Positions 1-9,401 of a stretch of DNA of 64,000 nucleotides are shown here, piece after piece. A program made the position numbers and the translations under genes. Each line of letters begins with the position of its first letter. Position 1 is the stretch's first letter. Source of the DNA: Glycomyces harbinensis (GTDB lineage: Bacteria > Actinomycetota > Actinomycetes > Mycobacteriales > Micromonosporaceae); contig NZ_FNAD01000004.1 of assembly GCF_900101745.1 (NCBI RefSeq), forward strand, positions 1-64,000, given 5' to 3'. The notes beneath the pieces were generated by a model. That model searched no databases. It saw nothing but the letters and a program-made list of their open reading frames with translations, and was not told where the DNA came from.

Positions 1-427
1 AGCCGACCTTGGCGGTCGGGGACAGGTCCTCGACGCCGAGGTCGGCGAGGGTCTCGGCGGTCTGCGCGGTCATGGCCCGGCGGTCGATGAGGCCGCGGCG
101 GCGCGGCTCGCGTCCGAGGTGGACGTTCTCGGCCACGGTGAGCTCGGGCAGGAGGTTGAACTCCTGGAAGACCGAGGCGACCCCGGCGTTCTGGGCCTGG
201 AGCGGGTGGGTGAAGGAGACGGCGCGGCCGTTCAGCTCGACGGTGCCGGCGTCGGCGCTGTGGACGCCCGCGAGGATCTTCATCAAGGTGGACTTGCCGG
301 CGCCGTTCTCCCCCACCAGGGCGTGGACCTCTCCCTGCTCAATGGTGAGGTCCACGTCGGACAGCACGGAGACGCCGAGGAACGACTTCCCGATGCCGCG
401 CATGGACAGCAGTGGCGTCTCGGTCAT
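1..427 (-). CDS. Sugar ABC transporter ATP-binding protein (5' part, runs off the window)
   Basis: The reverse strand encodes the N-terminal 142 residues of a carbohydrate-type ABC ATPase of the RbsA/XylG/MglA family. The Walker A motif GENGAGKSTLMK lies near residue 40 and is followed by the Q-loop region (VFQEFNLLPELTVAENV) typical of the first nucleotide-binding domain. The protein would energise sugar uptake at the inner face of the membrane. The start codon at 427 overlaps the stop of the upstream dehydrogenase as ATGA, so the two are translationally coupled and probably serve one sugar pathway. The second ATPase half and the permease lie outside the window. The substrate cannot be told from this fragment. 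Confidence 0.9.
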   Translation of the reverse strand, partial: MTETPLLSMRGIGKSFLGVSVLSDVDLTIEQGEVHALVGENGAGKSTLMKILAGVHSADAGTVELNGRAVSFTHPLQAQNAGVASVFQEFNLLPELTVAENVHLGREPRRRGLIDRRAMTAQTAETLADLGVEDLSPTAKVG

Positions 428-1521
428 CGCGGGACCTCCACCCAGGTGCGGCTGTGCGCCGACGCGGCGACGGCCTCGGCGATGCGGGCCGCGCGGAGGC
501 CGTCGGCGAAGACCGGCAGGCCGTCGGGGGCCTCCCCCGCGATGGCGGCGCGGGTGTCGGCGACGAACCCGTTGAAGCAGTCCTGGTAGCCCTGGGCGTG
601 GCCGCCGGGGAGCGTGACGTAGCGGGCGGCCTCGGGGGTCAGCGTCTCGGGGTCGCGCATGAGCTCGGCGTTCTGGGCCCGGCCGCCGACCCACAGCGTC
701 TCGGATCGCTCCTGGTCGAAGGCCACCGAGGCCTCGGACCCGGAGATCTCCAGCAGGAGCCGGTTCTTGCGCCCGGCCGAGACCTGGCTGATGACGGTGG
801 AGCCGATCATGCCGCCGCCCGTGGCGAACTGGAGCGTCACGATGTCCTCAGTGGATACTTCGCGGCCGGAGCGGCGGCGGTTCGCCGTCGACAGCTGCGC
901 GGAGACGGCGGTGATGCGGTCGCCGGTGACGAACTCGAGGAGGTCGCACCAGTGGGAGCCGATGTCGCCGAAGGCCCGCAGCGCCCCGCCCTTGTCCGCG
1001 TCGACGCGCCAGTTGTCGTCGCCGGGGTGCAGCAGCCAGTCCTGGAGGTAGGAGCCGTGCGCGAGGGTGAGTCGGCCGAGCTTCCCGGCGGCGACGCGGG
1101 CGCGGGCCTCGCGGACCATCGGGTGGAAGCGGTAGACGAAGGGGACCGCGGCGACCACGCCCGCGTCGAGCGCGGCCTCGGTCATCGCGCGGGCGGCGTC
1201 GACGTCGGTCGCGAGGGGCTTCTCGCAGACGACGTGCTTCCCGGCGGCGATGGCGGCCAAGGCGATCGGGGCGTGCAGATGGTTGGGGACGCAGACGTGG
1301 ACGACGTCGGCGGCCTCGATGACCGCCTCGACGTCCTCGTAGACCGCTTCGGCCCGCAGCGAGGCGGCGGCGGCGCGGGCCCGCTCGGGCGACGAGCCGA
1401 CGATCCCCGCGACCGATCCTCCGGCGACGGCGATGGCGTGGGAGTGCACCCGCCCCATGAAGCCGGTGCCGATGATCGCGGCCCGATAGGTCGTCGACCG
1501 AGTGTCCGTGACGTAAGCCAT
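424..1521 (-). CDS. Gfo/Idh/MocA family oxidoreductase
   Basis: A 365-residue NAD(P)-dependent dehydrogenase. The N-terminal Rossmann fold is visible as AAIIGTGFMGRVHSHAI, followed by the EKPLA motif characteristic of the family near residue 100 and a C-terminal alpha/beta substrate domain. Members oxidise cyclitols or sugars such as myo-inositol and glucose derivatives. A longer reading frame starts at 1557, but the ATG at 1521 gives the usual length and leaves room for the divergent promoter. It is coupled to the sugar ABC ATPase by an ATGA overlap, so it probably processes the imported sugar. The exact substrate is unknown. Confidence 0.88.
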   Translation of the reverse strand: MAYVTDTRSTTYRAAIIGTGFMGRVHSHAIAVAGGSVAGIVGSSPERARAAAASLRAEAVYEDVEAVIEAADVVHVCVPNHLHAPIALAAIAAGKHVVCEKPLATDVDAARAMTEAALDAGVVAAVPFVYRFHPMVREARARVAAGKLGRLTLAHGSYLQDWLLHPGDDNWRVDADKGGALRAFGDIGSHWCDLLEFVTGDRITAVSAQLSTANRRRSGREVSTEDIVTLQFATGGGMIGSTVISQVSAGRKNRLLLEISGSEASVAFDQERSETLWVGGRAQNAELMRDPETLTPEAARYVTLPGGHAQGYQDCFNGFVADTRAAIAGEAPDGLPVFADGLRAARIAEAVAASAHSRTWVEVPR

Positions 1522-1628
1522 ATGACGACGGTATGACAGACTTATGTCGGAGCACAAGCAAAAGTTGTTCGTGTTATGAAACAGTTATGTCACCGAGTCA
1601 ACAAAACTGATGTGCTTCACTAGTTGGC
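1522..1628. promoter_or_regulatory. Divergent control region between dehydrogenase and ROK regulator
   Basis: A 107-nt intergenic stretch that is clearly more AT-rich than its surroundings. The pentamer TTATG occurs three times (1542-1546, 1574-1578, 1585-1589), and the 3' half contains AACAAAACT. ROK repressors usually bind AT-rich operators next to their own genes, so this is the expected operator location for the 1629 gene. I cannot assign individual -35 and -10 boxes with confidence. Confidence 0.45.
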
Positions 1629-2834
1629 GTGACGGATGATCCTGAGGCGAGGCGCAAACCGGTCGCCGCGGCCGCGACCGGCGCCGGGACGCTGCTGCAA
1701 CGGCTCCGCGACGGCGTGCCGCGCACCCGTTCCGAGCTCTCCGCGATCACCGGCCTCGCCCGCTCCACCGTCACCGCCCGCATCGACGCGCTCCTGGCCG
1801 CCGGGCTCATCGCCCCCAGCGGCGAGACCGCCTCCACCGGCGGGCGGCCCCCCGCCACGTTCGCGTTCAACCCGGCCGCGCGCATCGTCATCGGCGCCGA
1901 CCTCGGCGCCACGCACGCGCGCCTGGCGGCCTGCGACCTCGCCGGGAACGTCCTCGCCGCCGTCAACGCCGACCTCGACATCGCCTTGGGCCCCAAGGCG
2001 GTCCTGGACTGGACCGTCGAGCACGGCCGAAAGCTCCTCGACGAGGTCGACCGGCCCCTCGCCGACCTCATCGGCATCGGCATCGGCCTGCCCGGGCCCG
2101 TCGAGCACTCCACCGGCCGGGCCGTCAACCCGCCGATCATGCCCGGCTGGGACGGCTTCGACGTCCCCGACTACGTGAGCGAGCGGCTCCCGGTGCCCGT
2201 CCTGGTGGACAACGACGTGAACATCATGGCCCTCGGCGAGCACTTCACCGCCTGGCCCGAATACGAGCACCTGCTCTTCATCAAGGCCGCCACCGGCATC
2301 GGCTGCGGCATCATCGCCTCCGGCCAGGTCTACAGGGGAGCGCAGGGCGCGGCCGGGGACATGGGGCACATCCAGGTCGCCGGCGCCGGCGACACCCACT
2401 GCCGCTGCGGCAACACCGGCTGCCTCGAAGCGGTCGCCTCCGGCGCGGCCATCGCCGCGAAGCTCACCGGCAGGGGCATCCCGGCGGGAGGCTCGCTCGA
2501 CGTGGTCGAACTCGCCCGCTCGGGATCGGTCCCGGCGCTGCGCCTGGTCCGCCAGGCCGGCAGGGACATCGGCGAAGTCCTCGCCGGGGCCGTGAACTTC
2601 TTCAACCCGTCCATCATCGTCATCGGCGGCTCGCTCGCCCTCGCCGGCGACCACCTCATCGCGGGCGTGCGCGAAGTCATCTACCAGCGCTCGCTCCCGC
2701 TGGCGACCAGGCACCTGCGCATCGCCGCCGCCCGCACGGGCGAGAGCAGCGGCGCGATCGGCGCGGGCGTCATGGTCATCGAGCACGCCCTGGACCCCGC
2801 CCGACTCGACGCCGCTTCGGGCCCACTTCTCTGA
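1629..2834 (+). CDS. ROK family transcriptional regulator / sugar kinase-like protein
   Basis: 401 residues. An N-terminal winged helix-turn-helix (about residues 20-75, with RSELSAITGLARSTVTARI) precedes an ROK kinase fold. The ROK part has the phosphate-binding DLGAT motif, the catalytic DNDVN loop and the zinc-binding CRCGNTGCLE signature near residue 260. The HTH marks it as a NagC/XylR-type regulator rather than a simple glucokinase. It starts with GTG and lacks an obvious Shine-Dalgarno site. It is divergent from the dehydrogenase/ABC genes and only 8 nt upstream of an aldo-keto reductase, so it probably controls both arms of the locus in response to the sugar. Confidence 0.9.
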   Translation: MTDDPEARRKPVAAAATGAGTLLQRLRDGVPRTRSELSAITGLARSTVTARIDALLAAGLIAPSGETASTGGRPPATFAFNPAARIVIGADLGATHARLAACDLAGNVLAAVNADLDIALGPKAVLDWTVEHGRKLLDEVDRPLADLIGIGIGLPGPVEHSTGRAVNPPIMPGWDGFDVPDYVSERLPVPVLVDNDVNIMALGEHFTAWPEYEHLLFIKAATGIGCGIIASGQVYRGAQGAAGDMGHIQVAGAGDTHCRCGNTGCLEAVASGAAIAAKLTGRGIPAGGSLDVVELARSGSVPALRLVRQAGRDIGEVLAGAVNFFNPSIIVIGGSLALAGDHLIAGVREVIYQRSLPLATRHLRIAAARTGESSGAIGAGVMVIEHALDPARLDAASGPLL

Positions 2835-2842
2835 ACGAACGG

Positions 2843-3778
2843 ATGATCATGCAGCGCAACACGCTCGGCAAGACCGGCATCGAAGTCAGCCCGCTGTGCA
2901 TCGGCACCAGCCCGCTGGCGAACATGGGGAGCCTCTACGGCTACGAAGTCACCGACGCGAGGGCCGTGGCCACCATCCGGTCGGTCTTCGACAGCGGGAT
3001 CAACTTCCTGGACACCTCGAACGGCTACGGCGAGGACGGCATCGCCGAGCGGCGCGTGGGCATGGCGATCCGCGAGAACGGCGGCCTGCCCGACGACTTC
3101 ATCCTCCAGACCAAAGTGGACCCCGATCCGGAGACGCGCGACTACTCCGGGGCCCGCGTGCGCGCCTCGGTCGAGGAGAGCCTGGACCGCCTGGGCATCG
3201 AGCACCTGCCGATCCTCGCGCTGCACGACCCCGAGTTCATGGAGCAGGACGGCTTCGCGCCCGGCGGGGCCCTCGAAGCGCTCGTGGCGATCCGCGACGC
3301 CGGCATCGCCGACCACCTCGCCGTCGCCTCGGGCTCGGTCGAGGTCTCGCAGCGCTACCTGGACACCGGCGAGTTCGACGTGGTGCTCAACCACAACCGC
3401 TTCACGCTGCTCAACCGCGAGGCCCAGGGCCTGTTCGAGCGCGCCCGCGCCGCGGGCCTCGGCGTCCTCAACGCCGCGCCCTACGGCGGCGGGATGCTCG
3501 CCAAGGGCCCCGAGCAGCAGCCGAAGTACTGCTACGACGAGCGCGACGACGCCTTCGCAGACGCCGCGTTCGCCATGGCCGAGGCCTGCAAGCGGGCGGG
3601 CGTGCCGCTCATCGCGGCGGCCCTCCAGTTCTCGGTGCGCTCGCCGCTGGTCGACTCCACCGTGGTCGGCGTCTCGCGCCCCGAGCGCGTCGGGCAGACG
3701 CTCGACCTCCTCGAGGTCCAGATCCCCGAGTCGCTGTGGGAGGAACTGGAGACCCTGGTGCCCGACGCGCGGATCTGA
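2843..3778 (+). CDS. Aldo/keto reductase
   Basis: 311-residue TIM-barrel NADP(H)-dependent oxidoreductase. The N-terminus shows the AKR pattern (LGKTGIEVSPLCIGT, then NFLDTSNGYG with the catalytic Asp/Tyr region) and the C-terminus the cofactor-binding STVVGVSRPERV stretch. It is closest in pattern to L-fucose/D-threo-aldose 1-dehydrogenases. It follows the ROK gene by 8 nt and is probably cotranscribed. An alternative ATG lies two codons downstream at 2849. Together with the neighbouring Gfo/Idh enzyme it suggests oxidative catabolism of a deoxy or rare sugar; the specific substrate is inferred. Confidence 0.88.
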   Translation: MIMQRNTLGKTGIEVSPLCIGTSPLANMGSLYGYEVTDARAVATIRSVFDSGINFLDTSNGYGEDGIAERRVGMAIRENGGLPDDFILQTKVDPDPETRDYSGARVRASVEESLDRLGIEHLPILALHDPEFMEQDGFAPGGALEALVAIRDAGIADHLAVASGSVEVSQRYLDTGEFDVVLNHNRFTLLNREAQGLFERARAAGLGVLNAAPYGGGMLAKGPEQQPKYCYDERDDAFADAAFAMAEACKRAGVPLIAAALQFSVRSPLVDSTVVGVSRPERVGQTLDLLEVQIPESLWEELETLVPDARI

Positions 3779-3875
3779 GGCGCGGGGCGGTCGGCCTCCG
3801 CAGGACATTCGGCTTCCGCCGGGCACCACGCAAGCTCCTCGGGGCCTCGGGGTTGGGCCCCCGGTCTGCAATGGT

Positions 3876-3904
3876 GCCCGGCGGGTGCGACATTCCCGCC
3901 GGGC
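3876..3904. terminator. Bidirectional hairpin terminator between AKR and DUF4132 genes
   Basis: Perfect 10-bp inverted repeat GCCCGGCGGG / CCCGCCGGGC with a 9-nt loop, sitting between two convergent genes. There is no long T-tract, as is common for actinobacterial terminators. Confidence 0.65.
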
Positions 3905-3910
3905 CTCGCC

Positions 3911-6900
3911 TCAGGCCGTGCGGGTGAGCCTCGCCACGACGTTGATCGACTCCGAGAGCACAACCGGGTCCACGCCGCCCTCGGGCAGCGCGATCGCGAT
4001 CTCCAGGGTCTGGTCGCCGCCCGGGTCGTAGCCGGGGTAGACGCCGGGCGAAGGGTGCAGCGACAGGAACCCGCCGTCGGGGAACTCCAGGAAGACGTCG
4101 CCGTACGCGTTCGCGCCCGGCGGGCTCCCGTACTTCCAGCCGCGCTTGAGCAGGCCGACGATCGGCCCCGCGCCGACCGTGCCGTGCTCGAACCTGGTGA
4201 GGCGCCCGGTCGCGCGCTCCTCCTCGCTCAGCGTGTACACCGGGCGCGCGAGCTGGTCGAACGGCTGGAGGATCTCGTAGTCGGCCAGGACCGTGGCCCA
4301 GTCCTCCACTTCGGACCCCAGGGTGAGCGGGTGGGCGATGCGCACCGCCGCGTCCTCGGGCAGCTCGAACGGCTCGTCCTCGGCGTCCGCGAGCGTGCGG
4401 TCCTCGGCGAGGCGGAACGACTGCACGCCTTCGGCAGTCGCGGCCTGCCACACCAGGCGGCTGGAGAGGTGCCACACCAGCGGATGCTCCACGAGGTAGG
4501 TGCGGAACTCGGCGGCGGTCCACGTGCGGCCGGCGACCATGGCGGCTTCGAGGCGCTTGACCTGGTCGGCCGAGGTGGCCTTGAGGTCCTTGCGCAGCAG
4601 CGCGAACCGCTCGTACGAGGCCTGGGCGATCTCGGGGTCGTCCTTCGCGCTGGGCTTGGGCGCCGCGGCGCGGCGCTTGCCGTCCTCGTCGAGCACGTAC
4701 GGCTTGAGGCTCTCGTCGAAGCGGATCGTGAACCGGCGCGGGCCGTACTCGAGGACCATGGCGTCCTCGGCGTCCAGGCCGAAGTCGGGCACGAGGCGGT
4801 CGGCGAGCTGGTCGAGGCTCAGTTCCAGCCGCTCGGCGATGACCTCGATCTGCTCGGTCGCGGTCTTCTTGAGCGCCTTGAACTTCGCCTTCTGCGAGAA
4901 CCGGTGGACGGCGCGCAGGGACGCCTCGGTGCCGATCCAGCCGAGGATCTCCAAGCCCCGCACGGCCTTGCGGCTCTGGCTCTGGCCCGGCCACTCCTGC
5001 ACGAGCGCGGTCAGGCGCCGCACCGTGTCGTCGTCGGCGAAGCGCCGCAGCTGGTCCATCGCCCAGGCGTCCTTCGAGGGCGCGCCCTCGGCGAGCCACA
5101 GCTCGAACAGGCCCCAGGAGAACGCGGTGAGCGACTCGGGTTCGCACTCGGCCGCAAGGAGGTCGGCGCCGGGGTAGAGGCGCTCGGCGTCGTCGAGCGC
5201 GAGCGCGGTCATGAAGGTGCGGACCGCGGCCTCGGGCAGCGCGGCCTCTCCGACCAGGATCTGCGGGAGCAGCGTCGGGTCGGCCCAGGCGCCCGGCTTG
5301 GGGACGCGCGCGACCCGGGGGTCGAGCGGGTCGGCGTCCAGCAGCCCGGCGACGGCCGCAGCGGCCTCGGGACCGTACGCGGCGGCCCGTTCCTCCACAT
5401 CGGACCTGTTCTTGGAAGCGAGATGCCTGAGGGCGTCGGCGGCCGCGTGGCGGCGCTTGGCGTCCTTGCCGACCGCGTCGGGAATGAGCAGCGACGCGGC
5501 GTCGGCGGCGTGCCGGTCGAGCCAGGCCCTGCCGAGGGCGCGGTCCCCCTTCGACCGCGAGAGCCAGTCGGCGGCCATGCGGGCGGCGTCGAGATTCACG
5601 AACGGCATCATGACCGGCCGGAACGAGGGCTTCTTCCTGATGACCTCGAGCACTCCCGGAGCGACCTCCGGGCCGAACCGGGCCAGCAGCGAACGGGCCG
5701 TGCCGACCCGGCCCGTGGGGATCGTGCCGATCCACTTCGCCACCACCGGGCGGGCCACGTCCTCGTCGGCGCGGACCAGGTACTCGGGGAAGAGGTAATG
5801 GTCCGGGTCGGGCCCGTCCGGCATGAGGCGGTCCCACACGCCGGGTCTGGTCCAGTAATGGTCGCCGTCGGTGGGAACGACCCACTCCTCCTGCTCCCCC
5901 GGTGCCCAGCGGAGCTCGTCGGTCTTCGGCGGCTCGAGGCCCACCACGGGCTTCTGCTTGGCGGCCTTGGCGAACGGGAGCCACGGCGGCGTCGTGAACA
6001 CCGCCGGGACCTCGGCGGCCTCGGGGTGGCGCCGGGCCGCGGCCAGGAGTGCGTCCAGGTGTTCGCGCTCGGCCGCGTCGAGCGCGTCGACCCGGTCCAG
6101 CAGGCCGTTCGCCCGGACGAACCCGGCCAGGCGGGCCTGCTCGGCGGCGGCGGCCGAGGCGGCGGCCGCTGCGACGGCGCGCAGGCCCCGCGTCGGGAAC
6201 CGCTGCGCGGCTTCACGGGCGGCGGCGAACGCGGAAGGGACGGTCAACCGAGCGACGAGGTACGACAGGGCCTCGTCCGAGGGCAGGCGCCCGATCGCGT
6301 CGAAGACGGCCCGGCGGAGGTCCGCGTTCGGGTCGTGCTCAAGGGTGTTCACCAGGACCGGCAGGGCGTCGACGCCGAGGGCGTCCACCACCCGGGCGAC
6401 GTCCTTGAGTTCGCCGCGGCCGCCCGGCAGCCGGATCGCACCGCTCTTGGCGAGGAGCGCCGGGTTCGAGACGACGGCCCAGATGTTCTCGCCATCCGTC
6501 GTGTTCCATTGGGTGGCGGCGGCGAGCTCGCAGGCATCCGCGGCCCACTCCTCCTGCTCGGGCATGAGGATCGCGCCGATGAAGCGCTTCGCTTCGGTGG
6601 TGCGCCGCGATGCGATCGCGTCGCGGGCCACGACGTACTCGGCCTCGGGCAGGCCCGCCAGCAGCGAACGCACCCGGGCGGCCCTCCCGATGAAGTCGTT
6701 GAAACGGAGCGCCGACGAGACCGTGATGTCGCTGATGCGCGAGAACGGGTCCCGGCCCGACCAGCCTTCGTTCCAGTAGACGGCGAGGCCCAGCATCTCC
6801 ATGACGGCCTCGGCCGCGAAGGCGGGGCCGTGCGCGGTGACCCAGGCGTCCAAGCCGATGCGCACGAGCTCCGCGCTCGCCTCGGACCGCACGCGGGTCA

Positions 6901-7177
6901 GCAGTACAAGGGCGACGGCGGCACCGGTCGGATCGGCCTTCCCGGCGATCCCGTCGCGGATCACCGGCTCGTAGGCGGGATCGGCCAGCGCCTTGATGGG
7001 CGCCTCGATCGACTCGCGGGAGTCGCGAAAGAGCGCCGCGAGCCGCTGGGGGGCTTCAGGGTCGATGTCGACAGGACGCGGATTCCCGCGTGAGCGCCAG
7101 GCGAGGGTGTACGCCCGCCAGGCGTCGGGAAAGTCGACGCGGTCTTCGGCGATCGGTGAGGAGTCAGTTAGGTTCAC
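3911..7177 (-). CDS. DUF4132 domain-containing protein
   Basis: A very large 1088-residue cytoplasmic protein. The middle is alanine-rich and helical, with HEAT-like repeats (for example residues 280-340 with LVARLTVPSAF-type helices). The C-terminal part matches the DUF4132/MolR_C type, with RTWTAAEFRTYLVEHPLVWHL and a following beta-rich segment. No signal peptide or membrane helix is seen. I chose the GTG at 7177 because the longer frame would run into the divergent SDR gene. DUF4132 proteins have no settled function; E. coli MolR was linked to molybdate-related phenotypes. It is a stand-alone gene here. Confidence 0.8.
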   Translation of the reverse strand: MNLTDSSPIAEDRVDFPDAWRAYTLAWRSRGNPRPVDIDPEAPQRLAALFRDSRESIEAPIKALADPAYEPVIRDGIAGKADPTGAAVALVLLTRVRSEASAELVRIGLDAWVTAHGPAFAAEAVMEMLGLAVYWNEGWSGRDPFSRISDITVSSALRFNDFIGRAARVRSLLAGLPEAEYVVARDAIASRRTTEAKRFIGAILMPEQEEWAADACELAAATQWNTTDGENIWAVVSNPALLAKSGAIRLPGGRGELKDVARVVDALGVDALPVLVNTLEHDPNADLRRAVFDAIGRLPSDEALSYLVARLTVPSAFAAAREAAQRFPTRGLRAVAAAAASAAAAEQARLAGFVRANGLLDRVDALDAAEREHLDALLAAARRHPEAAEVPAVFTTPPWLPFAKAAKQKPVVGLEPPKTDELRWAPGEQEEWVVPTDGDHYWTRPGVWDRLMPDGPDPDHYLFPEYLVRADEDVARPVVAKWIGTIPTGRVGTARSLLARFGPEVAPGVLEVIRKKPSFRPVMMPFVNLDAARMAADWLSRSKGDRALGRAWLDRHAADAASLLIPDAVGKDAKRRHAAADALRHLASKNRSDVEERAAAYGPEAAAAVAGLLDADPLDPRVARVPKPGAWADPTLLPQILVGEAALPEAAVRTFMTALALDDAERLYPGADLLAAECEPESLTAFSWGLFELWLAEGAPSKDAWAMDQLRRFADDDTVRRLTALVQEWPGQSQSRKAVRGLEILGWIGTEASLRAVHRFSQKAKFKALKKTATEQIEVIAERLELSLDQLADRLVPDFGLDAEDAMVLEYGPRRFTIRFDESLKPYVLDEDGKRRAAAPKPSAKDDPEIAQASYERFALLRKDLKATSADQVKRLEAAMVAGRTWTAAEFRTYLVEHPLVWHLSSRLVWQAATAEGVQSFRLAEDRTLADAEDEPFELPEDAAVRIAHPLTLGSEVEDWATVLADYEILQPFDQLARPVYTLSEEERATGRLTRFEHGTVGAGPIVGLLKRGWKYGSPPGANAYGDVFLEFPDGGFLSLHPSPGVYPGYDPGGDQTLEIAIALPEGGVDPVVLSESINVVARLTRTA

Positions 7178-7218
7178 GGGAAGAGCATAGGAACCGCCTA
7201 CGACACCCGAGGAATCCC

Positions 7219-7956
7219 ATGAGAACCGCACTGGTCACCGGCGCCTCCCGCGGCCTGGGGGCCGCCATCGCCAAGCGCCTCGCCGCCGACGGCCTCGCCG
7301 TGGCCGTGAACTACGCGTCCAGCAAGGCCGGCGCCGAGCAGGTCGTGGCCGAGATCCGCGAGGCGGGCGGCACCGCCGAGGCCTTCAGGGCCGACGTCAC
7401 CGACGAGGAGGCCGTGCCGGAGCTGTTCGCGACCGTCCGCGGCGCGCTCGGCCCCGTGACCGTGGTCGTGGCGAACGCCACCGGCCCGCAGCCTACGATG
7501 CCCGCCGACGAGGTGACCTGGCGCGACCACCTCGACCAGCTGGAGTTCTTCGTCAAGAGCCCCACCCTGCTGGTCCAGGCCGCCCTGCCCGACATGCGCG
7601 CGGCGCGCGGGGGCCGGGTGATCCAGATCGGCTCGGACGTCTTCGAACGCTCGCTCGCCGGCATGTCGGCGTACACGGCCGCCAAAGGCGCGCAATGGGG
7701 CCTGACCCGCGTGTGGGCCCGCGAGTTCGGGCCGGACGGGATCACCGTGAACCTGGTCGCGCCCGGCTGGATCCCGGTGGAGCGCCACGGCGAGCTGACC
7801 GACGCGGACCTGGTGGGCTACCTGACCGACCTGCCGCTGGGGCGCATCGGCGTCCCCTCGGACGTCGCGGCCGCGGTCGCCTACCTCGCCTCGGAGGACG
7901 CCGCGTTCATCACCGGCCAGCGCCTCACCGTCAACGGCGGCCACAACATGGACTGA
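7219..7956 (+). CDS. SDR family oxidoreductase (FabG-like)
   Basis: 245 residues, a classical short-chain dehydrogenase. It has the NAD(P)-binding TGASRGLGA motif at residues 7-15, the NAT variant of the NAG motif, a catalytic Ser in IQIGSDVF, and the YTAAKGA active site (Tyr-x-x-x-Lys). It resembles 3-oxoacyl-ACP reductases, but many such enzymes act on other alcohols. The start at 7219 is preceded by GAGGA; the upstream frame opening at 7090 is an artefact overlapping the DUF4132 gene. It ends at a strong hairpin. The substrate is unknown. Confidence 0.88.
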   Translation: MRTALVTGASRGLGAAIAKRLAADGLAVAVNYASSKAGAEQVVAEIREAGGTAEAFRADVTDEEAVPELFATVRGALGPVTVVVANATGPQPTMPADEVTWRDHLDQLEFFVKSPTLLVQAALPDMRAARGGRVIQIGSDVFERSLAGMSAYTAAKGAQWGLTRVWAREFGPDGITVNLVAPGWIPVERHGELTDADLVGYLTDLPLGRIGVPSDVAAAVAYLASEDAAFITGQRLTVNGGHNMD

Positions 7957-7961
7957 CCGCG

Positions 7962-7991
7962 GCGGCGCCCGGACCGAAGTCCGGGCGCCGC
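7962..7991. terminator. Strong bidirectional terminator hairpin
   Basis: Perfect 13-bp stem GCGGCGCCCGGAC / GTCCGGGCGCCGC closed by a CGAA loop, lying between the convergent SDR and DUF418 genes. Confidence 0.85.
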
Positions 7992-7996
7992 GTTCA

Positions 7997-9196
7997 CTAC
8001 CGCTCGCGCCCGTAGGTGAGCCGGCGCAGCAGCACTTCGAACGGGCCGCGTTTGCCGGCCCTCGCCATGAGCACGGCCAGGACCACGGTCACCGCCCACG
8101 TGCCGACGGCCACGCCGTAGGCGCCCAGGTAGCCCAGGTCCTCGCCGAGGGCGAAGCCCCAGGGCGACAGCAGCGACGCCATGATGATCGACTGCGTCAG
8201 GTAGCTCGTCAGCGAGCGCTCGCCGACGGCGGCGAGCGCGCCCGGCAGGCCGCGTCGGCCGCGCGAGCGCCAGCGGTGGGCCAGCAGCGCGAAGCCGCAG
8301 ATGTAGCCGAGGCCGGCGTACACGCCGCCGAGCAGCGTCACGCCGAGCGCGACCTGGTGGACCGGGCCGCTCGGGTGCCAGGCGCCGAGTGCGATGAGGG
8401 CGACCGGGAGTGCGCTGGCGAGGTTGACGGCCATGCCCGAGAGGAACACTCGGCGCAGGCGGGCGAGGTGGCGTTCGGCGTGGTCGAACCATCCGGCGCG
8501 CTGCATCATCATGCCGATGACGAGCATCGGGAGGTACATCGAGAGGACGATCGTCGCCGCCGCGTTGACCGATCCGCCGACGAAGCCGCCGATGATCTGC
8601 TCGAGGTAGGGCGCCATGTCCGGGGAGGGCGGGCCGCCGACCTGGGTCATGAAGAAGATCATGGCGGGGATCGTGACGAGGACGAAGAAGGCCGAGGAGG
8701 CCCACAGCCAGCGGCGCAGCGCCTTGTCGGAGAGGTGGACGAGGCCGAGCGCGACGAGGCCGGCGGCGCCGTACGCGGCGAGGATGTCGCCGAGGAACAG
8801 CAGCGTGGCGTGGAGCATCCCGAAGGCCAGCAGCCACAGCGACCGGCGGCGCAGGACCTTGCGCACGGCCTTGGCGCCGAGCCCGCGGTCGAACATGCGC
8901 GAGGCCATGACGGCGATGCCGAAGCCGTAGAGGATCGCGAACATGGGGCGCGAGCGCTCGGCCATGAACAGCTGCTCCAGGAACAGCGCGACGTGGTCGG
9001 CGGTGCCGGCGTCCGCGAGGTGACCGTAGGCGTCGACCGAGCGGCCGTACAGGTATCCGCCGACGTTGGCGACGGCGATGAACAGCAGCATCGCGCCGCG
9101 GGCGATGTCGGGCGCGAGCGAGCGCTCGGCGCGCGGCATGGGCGTTGGAGGACGGAGGCCGGGAGGGCCGGGTGCGTGCTGAGCCGCGGTGGTCAC
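7997..9196 (-). CDS. DUF418 domain-containing membrane protein
   Basis: 399 residues with about eight to ten hydrophobic helices. The N-terminal block (SLAPDIARGAMLLFIAVANVG) and the C-terminal block (RSLTSYLTQSI) are the recognisable parts of the YeiB/DUF418 family. Members are integral membrane proteins related to acyltransferase 3-like folds, with no firm biochemical function. The start is followed by a short proline-rich cytoplasmic tail. It is convergent with the SDR gene and divergent from nucS. Confidence 0.85.
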   Translation of the reverse strand: MTTAAQHAPGPPGLRPPTPMPRAERSLAPDIARGAMLLFIAVANVGGYLYGRSVDAYGHLADAGTADHVALFLEQLFMAERSRPMFAILYGFGIAVMASRMFDRGLGAKAVRKVLRRRSLWLLAFGMLHATLLFLGDILAAYGAAGLVALGLVHLSDKALRRWLWASSAFFVLVTIPAMIFFMTQVGGPPSPDMAPYLEQIIGGFVGGSVNAAATIVLSMYLPMLVIGMMMQRAGWFDHAERHLARLRRVFLSGMAVNLASALPVALIALGAWHPSGPVHQVALGVTLLGGVYAGLGYICGFALLAHRWRSRGRRGLPGALAAVGERSLTSYLTQSIIMASLLSPWGFALGEDLGYLGAYGVAVGTWAVTVVLAVLMARAGKRGPFEVLLRRLTYGRER

Positions 9197-9388
9197 GACA
9201 GGCTCCTAAGTGGCTGAGGCGGGAGGTCGCCTCCAAGGCTATGAACGGCGTGGCCACAACGCATTGCGCTGCGCCCCCGTGCCGTTGCGAGGGCCCACGG
9301 GATTGCGCTCGAGCGCCCGATGAGCTATACCGGCCGGCCGCACCTCTCAGCGGCACGAGCACGCGGGGGCCCGGTGCCGGGGCGGCGG

Positions 9389-9394
9389 TAGGGT
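9389..9394 (+). promoter_or_regulatory. -10 box (TAGGGT) of a probable leaderless nucS transcript
   Basis: TAGGGT lies 7 nt upstream of the nucS ATG and no Shine-Dalgarno sequence is present. This fits the TANNNT box plus 6-8 nt spacing of leaderless actinobacterial promoters, with transcription starting at or next to the ATG. Confidence 0.5.
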
Positions 9395-9401
9395 GCTCGG
9401 C

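Noticed and set aside
4055..7093. 1012-codon plus-strand frame opposite the DUF4132 gene
   Set aside because: Shadow frame; the minus-strand protein has the DUF4132 C-terminal signature.
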